Below, one piece after another: positions 4,672-7,683 of a stretch of 7,683 bases of DNA. Source of the DNA: REEB48 sp964355085 (GTDB taxonomy: Bacteria; Patescibacteriota; Minisyncoccia; UBA6257; 02-FULL-45-10c); NCBI GenBank assembly GCA_964355085.1, contig CAYHBW010000032.1, positions 1 to 7,683 of the forward strand. Reading direction: 5' to 3'. The notes beneath the pieces are model-generated. The model saw only the letters and a list, made by a program, of their open reading frames with translations, searched no databases and was not told the origin of the DNA. The first letter of the stretch is position 1. Each line of letters opens with the position of its first letter. Position numbers and translations under genes: made by a program.

Positions 4672-6150
4672 ATGAAAAGACCAAGAATAATGATCGATCT
4701 GAAACGTTCCGGGAATGAAAGTCCCCGGAAGTCCCGTCTGTTGGTCAATCTATCCGGCGCCGGTCCAATCAGTATCCCCATGGTGACCGCAAGCAAGATC
4801 GCTGTTGTCGGCGTTGTTTTTTCCTATCTTATCTTTGGATCGGCTCTGGCTCCGATCGATAAAGCGCAATTTTCTCTTGCCGCGCAAAATGAAGAAGAGC
4901 GGCAACTTCTTGAAAAGGAACTTGAGGAGCTGGAAATGCAGATCGCCAAAGATCAGGAGACTTTGAATAATTATAAAAGTCAGGGGAAAAATCTTCAGTC
5001 TGAAATAGACCGGCTTAATGCGAATATCAATAAGCTGAACCTCCAGCTGAAGGCGGTCAATTTGTCCATACAAAAGTTGGACAGCGAAATAAAGATCAAT
5101 CAGGGGAATATCCTGACGACTGAAGATAAAATAGATCAGAACAAGAGCACGCTTACGCGGACCGTTCAGAATATTTATACGAGCGAAAACTCCAGTATAA
5201 TTGAAATTCTTTTGCGCAATCCGCGCTTGTCGGATTTTTTCGGCAATATAAACGATCTCATGGTCGTTCAGGAGAGCTTGAGGGGAACGCTTGAAAAAGT
5301 CATAAATCTTCGCGATGAATTGCTTGATGAGCAGGAAGCTTTGGCTATCCGAAAAAACGATGCCGCCCAGCTTAAAAAATATCAGGATGCGCAGAAGATC
5401 GCCTTAAGCGCGACGAAAACCGAAAAAGCCGGTCTTTTGAAGGAGACGAAAGGCAATGAGCAGAAATACCAGGAAATGGTGAAAGAAAAGCAGAAGATCG
5501 CCGCGGACATCCGGAACAGGATATTCAGATTTCTCGGCGGCGGAGAACTGGCTTTCGGCGAGGCGGTGAAAATCGCCAAAGTGGCGGAAAGAGCCACGGG
5601 TGTCCGGGCGGCGCTTGTGCTTGCCGTGCTTACCCAGGAATCGTCCGTTGACGGCGTGATCGGGGCGAATCTTGGAAAATGCTATTATAATACCCCGAGA
5701 AGGAATAACAGCGGGACGGTCATGTCCAATTCCCAGAAGCCGTCTTTTCTTGCGCTTATGTCGGCGCTCGGACTTGATCCGGAAAAAACACCGGTATCCT
5801 GCCCGATAACATCCGACGGGGCATACGGAGGAGCAATGGGTCCGGCCCAGTTCATGCCTAATACCTGGAATCTCTATAAGAACCGCATAACTTCCATTAC
5901 AGGGGGAGATCCGGCTTCGCCGTTCAATAATCTGGATGCATTCACCGGGACTTCGCTTTATCTGAAGGACGGACTCGGTGGCTGTCAGTCGGCCTATAAA
6001 ACCATCTTTTCGCAGGAATCCTGCGCGGCAGCCAAGTATTATGCCGGTGGAAACTGGAGGTCTTATATGAGCGTCGGGCGTTATGGATATCGTGTCGCCG
6101 AGCGGGCGGCTGACTTTGAAAAAGATATAGAAATTCTTGATGAGGAGTAG
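4672..6150 (+). CDS. Secreted coiled-coil protein with lytic transglycosylase (SLT/MltB-like) domain
   Basis: The 492-residue protein has a basic N-terminal tail (1-40), a hydrophobic signal anchor (about 40-60), and a long charged heptad-rich coiled coil in two stretches (about 72-165 and 200-282) like the EnvC/CwlO N-terminal region, with a helical segment IYTSENSSIIEILL between them. Residues about 291-480 form a lysozyme-like transglycosylase domain: AALVLAVLTQESS (313-325) with candidate catalytic Glu323, GAYGGAMGPAQFMPNTW (383-399), and the AAAKYYAGGNWRSYMSVGRYGYRVA helix region (452-475). Such enzymes cleave peptidoglycan glycan strands; the coiled coil usually mediates recruitment or autoinhibition. 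Four Cys (337, 377, 438, 451) lie in the exported domain and may form disulphides. The start is set by the -10 box six bases upstream; Met7 is a less likely alternative. A role in division or growth is inferred. Confidence 0.85.
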   Translation: MKRPRIMIDLKRSGNESPRKSRLLVNLSGAGPISIPMVTASKIAVVGVVFSYLIFGSALAPIDKAQFSLAAQNEEERQLLEKELEELEMQIAKDQETLNNYKSQGKNLQSEIDRLNANINKLNLQLKAVNLSIQKLDSEIKINQGNILTTEDKIDQNKSTLTRTVQNIYTSENSSIIEILLRNPRLSDFFGNINDLMVVQESLRGTLEKVINLRDELLDEQEALAIRKNDAAQLKKYQDAQKIALSATKTEKAGLLKETKGNEQKYQEMVKEKQKIAADIRNRIFRFLGGGELAFGEAVKIAKVAERATGVRAALVLAVLTQESSVDGVIGANLGKCYYNTPRRNNSGTVMSNSQKPSFLALMSALGLDPEKTPVSCPITSDGAYGGAMGPAQFMPNTWNLYKNRITSITGGDPASPFNNLDAFTGTSLYLKDGLGGCQSAYKTIFSQESCAAAKYYAGGNWRSYMSVGRYGYRVAERAADFEKDIEILDEE

Positions 6151-6158
6151 GATTAGTA

Positions 6159-6176
6159 TCTAGAAGCTAGAATTTT
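6159..6176 (+). terminator. Weak terminator-like hairpin after the transglycosylase gene
   Basis: TCTAG-AAG-CTAGA (6159-6171) makes a 5-bp stem with a 3-nt loop and is followed by ATTTTT. The stem is short and AT-rich, so termination is uncertain. Confidence 0.3.
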
Positions 6177-6177
6177 T

Positions 6178-6204
6178 AATTAGGTATTATGTATTAGGCA
6201 TTAG
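6178..6204 (+). repeat. TTAGG-type low-complexity intergenic repeat
   Basis: The stretch carries AATTAGGTATTATG and GTATTAGGCATTAG (6191-6204). The latter matches GTGTTAGGCACCAG (2399-2412) in 11 of 14 bases. AATTAGGCAAATT near 7443 is a related fragment. Confidence 0.5.
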
Positions 6205-6215
6205 TCCCGGCCCTA

Positions 6216-6263
6216 GTCATCCTGAGCTTGCCCGCCTTTGGCGTGGCGAAGCGAAGGATCTCC
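6216..6263 (+). repeat. Dispersed repeat copy R1 (plus)
   Basis: It starts GTCATCCTGAGC and ends GAAGGATCTCC, the two conserved ends of the family. The centre holds a small hairpin, CGCC-TTT-GGCG (6233-6243), absent from the other copies. Its AAGGA (6254-6258) sits 11 nt before the nuclease ATG and may serve as its ribosome-binding site. Confidence 0.8.
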
Positions 6264-6269
6264 AATGTT

Positions 6270-6551
6270 ATGGAAAAACAATACGGTGTTTATATTCTTA
6301 CGAATAAATTAAATACAGTCTTATATGTTGGCGTGACGAGTAATCTGGACAGAAGAGTTTACGAACATAAAAATAAGCTTATTCAAGGATTCACTTCCAG
6401 ATATAATTTGAATAAATTAGTGTATTACGAATTATTTTCCAGTCCGCAAGATGCTATTTCAGCTGAGAAGAAAATCAAAGGATGGACGAGACTGAAAAAG
6501 ATTAATCTGATAAAACAATTCAACCCGGACTTCAGGGATTTATCAGGTTGA
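6270..6551 (+). CDS. Small GIY-YIG nuclease-domain protein (UvrC/URI superfamily)
   Basis: Counted from ATG 6270 the product has 93 residues, the usual size of stand-alone bacterial GIY-YIG proteins. It shows GVYILTN (6-12) and YVGVTSNLDRRVYEHK (19-34), the paired GIY and YIG strands, with the conserved Arg of the first helix at 28/29; then FTSRYNLNKLVYYE and AISAEKKIKGW (62-72) with the metal-binding Glu66. The domain cuts DNA by a single-metal mechanism; the physiological target of this subfamily is not established. The frame stays open back to a TTG at 6228, but that part is repeat DNA, so I chose the ATG where family similarity starts. Codons are AT-rich compared with flanking genes. It is tightly bracketed by inverted repeat copies, suggesting a link with their spread or a passenger role. 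Confidence 0.88.
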   Translation: MEKQYGVYILTNKLNTVLYVGVTSNLDRRVYEHKNKLIQGFTSRYNLNKLVYYELFSSPQDAISAEKKIKGWTRLKKINLIKQFNPDFRDLSG

Positions 6552-6576
6552 GATTTTTCACTGCGTTCAGAATGAC
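6550..6576 (-). repeat. Dispersed repeat copy R2 (minus)
   Basis: On the minus strand it begins GTCATTCTGAACGC and ends in AATCTC. It overlaps the last two bases of the nuclease stop codon (6549-6551) and is the closest inverted partner of R1. Confidence 0.75.
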
Positions 6577-6579
6577 AAT

Positions 6580-6608
6580 GAGATCCTTCGGCTATGCCTC
6601 AGGATGAC
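6580..6608 (-). repeat. Dispersed repeat copy R3 (minus)
   Basis: On the minus strand it begins GTCATCCTGAGGC and ends GAAGGATCTC, an imperfect palindrome able to form a hairpin (ATCCT/AGGAT with GGC/GCC inside). It is followed by TAGGG, the inverse of the CCCTA before R1. Confidence 0.8.
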
Positions 6609-6616
6609 ATAGGGTC

Positions 6617-6642
6617 GTCATTCTGAGCTTTGCGAAGAATCT
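6617..6642 (+). repeat. Dispersed repeat copy R4 (plus)
   Basis: It begins GTCATTCTGAGC and ends GCGAAGAATCT, the T/A variant of the family. It lies in opposite orientation to R3 and R5, so the copies could form larger hairpins with each other. Confidence 0.8.
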
Positions 6643-6647
6643 TATTC

Positions 6648-6675
6648 GAGATCCTTCGGCTTGCCTCAGGATGAC
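6648..6675 (-). repeat. Dispersed repeat copy R5 (minus)
   Basis: Almost identical to R3: on the minus strand GTCATCCTGAGGC...GCCGAAGGATCTC. It ends five bases before the prfA stop codon, so transcripts of prfA would carry R5-R2 in the 3' region, possibly as terminating or stabilising hairpins. Confidence 0.8.
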
Positions 6676-6680
6676 AACTA

Positions 6681-7415
6681 CTAGCTACTGTTCCTATTCA
6701 TTTTCTTAAGTATTGCTCCGAAGTTTCCATTAAGCACCTCTTCGACGTTATGGACTTTCACATTGAAGCGGTGGTCGGTGATGCGGTCGTCGGGGAAGTT
6801 GTAAGTGCGGATTTTCTCCGATCGGTCGGCGGTTCCGACCTGTTCCCGGCGGGCGCTGGTGATGTCCCCGAATTCCTTACTTTTCTGCATTTCATAGAGT
6901 TTTGCCCGCAGGACTTCCATGGCCTGTTCCCGGTTCGCGTGTTGATTCCGTTCTTCCCGGCAGGAGACTACGATACCGGTCGGTTTATGCAGTATGCGGA
7001 CAGCGCTTTCGATTTTGTTCACATTCTGTCCGCCAGGACCGCCGGCTCTGGAGAAGGTGACTTCCAGGTCATTCGGATTGATATTCACTTCTTTTGGTTC
7101 CACGAACGGCAAAATCGCCACGGTTGCTGTGGAAGTATGGACGCGGCCGGATTTTTCGGTTTTCGGAACGCGCTGGACCCGATGGACTCCGGATTCATTT
7201 TTGTAAGCTTCAAAACTTCCCGGTCCCTCAACCCGGCTGATGAAGGTCTTATATCCGCCGATTGTTCCCGGACTTGTATCGAGAATTGAGAATTTCCAGC
7301 CCTGATCTGCGGCATAGCGCTGATACATTCTGGCCAGATCTCCGGCAAAAATAGACGCCTCATCTCCGCCTGCTCCGGCTCTGATTTCCAGCATGAGTTT
7401 TTGTATATTTTCCAT
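6681..7415 (-). CDS. prfA: Peptide chain release factor 1, lacking domain 1
   Basis: The 244-residue protein covers only domains 2-4 of RF1, normally about 355-360 residues. It begins directly at LMLEIRAGAGGDEASIFAGDL (7-27), where full-length factors are already past about 100 residues. PKT (84-86) in VQRVPKTEKSGRVHTS is the PxT stop-codon recognition motif of RF1 (UAA/UAG). GGQ (128-130) in AGGPGGQNVNKIES is the peptidyl-tRNA hydrolysis motif, whose Gln is normally methylated by PrmC. REQVGTADRSEKIRTYNFPDDRITDHR (190-216) is the RF1 signature and argues against RF2 and PrfH. An in-frame TAA eight codons upstream and only 86 bp to rpmE exclude a hidden domain 1. No Shine-Dalgarno sequence is present; a -10-like box lies six bases upstream. 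It converges on the nuclease unit. Confidence 0.87.
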   Translation of the reverse strand: MENIQKLMLEIRAGAGGDEASIFAGDLARMYQRYAADQGWKFSILDTSPGTIGGYKTFISRVEGPGSFEAYKNESGVHRVQRVPKTEKSGRVHTSTATVAILPFVEPKEVNINPNDLEVTFSRAGGPGGQNVNKIESAVRILHKPTGIVVSCREERNQHANREQAMEVLRAKLYEMQKSKEFGDITSARREQVGTADRSEKIRTYNFPDDRITDHRFNVKVHNVEEVLNGNFGAILKKMNRNSS

Positions 7416-7421
7416 ATATGA

Positions 7422-7451
7422 ATTATGAAGTAAGAATTATGAATTAGGCAA
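7422..7451 (-). promoter_or_regulatory. Candidate prfA promoter (leaderless)
   Basis: On the minus strand TTGCCT (7451-7446), an 18-bp spacer and CATAAT (7427-7422) precede the prfA ATG by six bases, the same -10-to-ATG distance as at 4660-4672. The surrounding DNA is repeated TTCATAATTC-like sequence, so the match may be partly fortuitous. Confidence 0.4.
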
Positions 7452-7455
7452 ATTG

Positions 7456-7485
7456 AAAAAATACCATGATTCATTATTCATGATA
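7456..7485 (-). terminator. rpmE terminator (possibly bidirectional)
   Basis: On the minus strand TATCATGA (7485-7478) pairs with TCATGGTA (7469-7462), one pair being a wobble, and is followed by six T (7461-7456). The plus strand also reads into a T run on the other side. It lies between rpmE and the prfA promoter, which fits separate transcription of prfA. Confidence 0.5.
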
Positions 7486-7501
7486 ATTTTTTCTTAAAAA
7501 G

Positions 7502-7683
7502 CTAAGCTTTCTTATTCTTCTTCACTCTCGGTTTCTTTGCCGCTTTCGGTTTGGTGGCCGCTTTTTCACGTCGGGCTCGGAATTTCTCAACTTTTCCGGC
7601 GGTGTCGATGAGGTTTTCTTTGCCGGTGTAGAACGGGTGGCAGCTGGAGCAGATTTCAACCTGGAGCGCAGGTTGGGTCGTGC
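7502..7683 (-). CDS. rpmE: 50S ribosomal protein L31 (bL31), N-terminus beyond the window
   Basis: The last 59 residues are visible, ending at TAG (7504-7502). VEICSSCHPFYTGKENLIDTAGKVEKFRARR is the bL31 signature, including the C-terminal CxxC of the zinc-binding form (CSSC) and the HPFYTGK block. The first Cys pair, which would confirm the zinc-binding C+ type, lies off the window. A Lys/Ala/Pro-rich basic tail (KAATKPKAAKKPRVKKNKKA) extends beyond the usual end of the E. coli protein and probably contacts rRNA. prfA follows on the same strand, an order (rpmE then prfA) common in bacteria, here separated by a terminator. Confidence 0.93.
   Translation of the reverse strand, partial: TTQPALQVEICSSCHPFYTGKENLIDTAGKVEKFRARREKAATKPKAAKKPRVKKNKKA

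Larger units (their letters stand above)
6211..6614 (+). mobile_element. Candidate compact element: GIY-YIG nuclease between inverted repeats
   Basis: A plus-oriented GTCATCCTGAGC...GAAGGATCTC repeat lies just upstream of the nuclease gene and minus-oriented copies lie just downstream. Outside the repeats, CCCTA (6211-6215) on the left matches, in inverse orientation, TAGGG (6610-6614) on the right, which extends the inverted ends. The nuclease fills nearly all the space between the left copy (ending 6263) and the first right copy (starting 6550). The gene is AT-richer than its neighbours. Mobility is inferred; no target-site duplication is proven. Confidence 0.4.

Noticed and set aside
6228..6269. 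TTG start extending the GIY-YIG protein by 14 residues
   Set aside because: The added residues come from repeat copy R1, and family similarity begins at the ATG at 6270.
6549..6551. Possible UGA recoding as in Gracilibacteria/SR1
   Set aside because: TGA ends the GIY-YIG frame at the expected family length, and no internal TGA is needed in any gene of the window.
6550..6675. CRISPR-like array of regularly occurring repeats
   Set aside because: The copies alternate in orientation and are separated by only 3-8 bp, with no spacer-length intervals and no cas genes.
6750..7289. Plus-strand frame of 179 codons opposite prfA
   Set aside because: The minus strand encodes RF1 with PxT and GGQ motifs; the plus frame is its shadow.

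Overview
The window looks like a chromosomal segment of a Candidate Phyla Radiation (Patescibacteria, Parcubacteria/Moranbacteria-like) bacterium. This rests on type IV pilin-like proteins with short leaders, a LytR_C protein, a CPR-style class II aldolase, an L25 protein with a long Ala/Glu/Lys tail, a release factor 1 without domain 1, an almost complete lack of Shine-Dalgarno sequences, and low-complexity TTAGG/AATTCAT-type intergenic DNA. TGA is used as a stop (GIY-YIG gene), so the UGA-to-glycine recoding of Gracilibacteria/SR1 does not apply. The lineage is inferred from family resemblance, not from a search.

Layout. Positions 1-3860 (+) hold a pilus and envelope region: the end of an unidentified gene, a membrane protein with a PilM/GspL-like cytoplasmic half and a LytR_C extracytoplasmic half, two paralogous pilins separated by a strongly self-complementary element of about 290 bp, and a class II ketose-bisphosphate aldolase 2 bp after the second pilin. 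Positions 3834-4637 (+) form a self-contained rplY (L25) unit whose promoter overlaps the aldolase stop codon and which ends in a clear terminator. Positions 4657-6150 (+) carry a secreted coiled-coil plus lytic-transglycosylase protein with a promoter that predicts a leaderless mRNA. Positions 6211-6675 hold a small GIY-YIG nuclease packed between copies of a GTCATYCTGAGC...GAAGRATCT repeat, apparently a compact mobile or repeat-associated unit. Positions 6681-7683 (-) hold rpmE (L31, cut by the window edge), its terminator, and prfA (RF1 lacking domain 1) with its own candidate promoter.

Functionally, the left half concerns cell-surface pili, the middle and right end concern translation (L25, RF1, L31), and the coiled-coil transglycosylase probably remodels peptidoglycan. 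The points most worth a second look are the inter-pilin structured element, the repeat-nuclease unit, the GspL-like/LytR_C fusion, the pilin leaders built from a heptanucleotide repeat, and the domain-1-less RF1.
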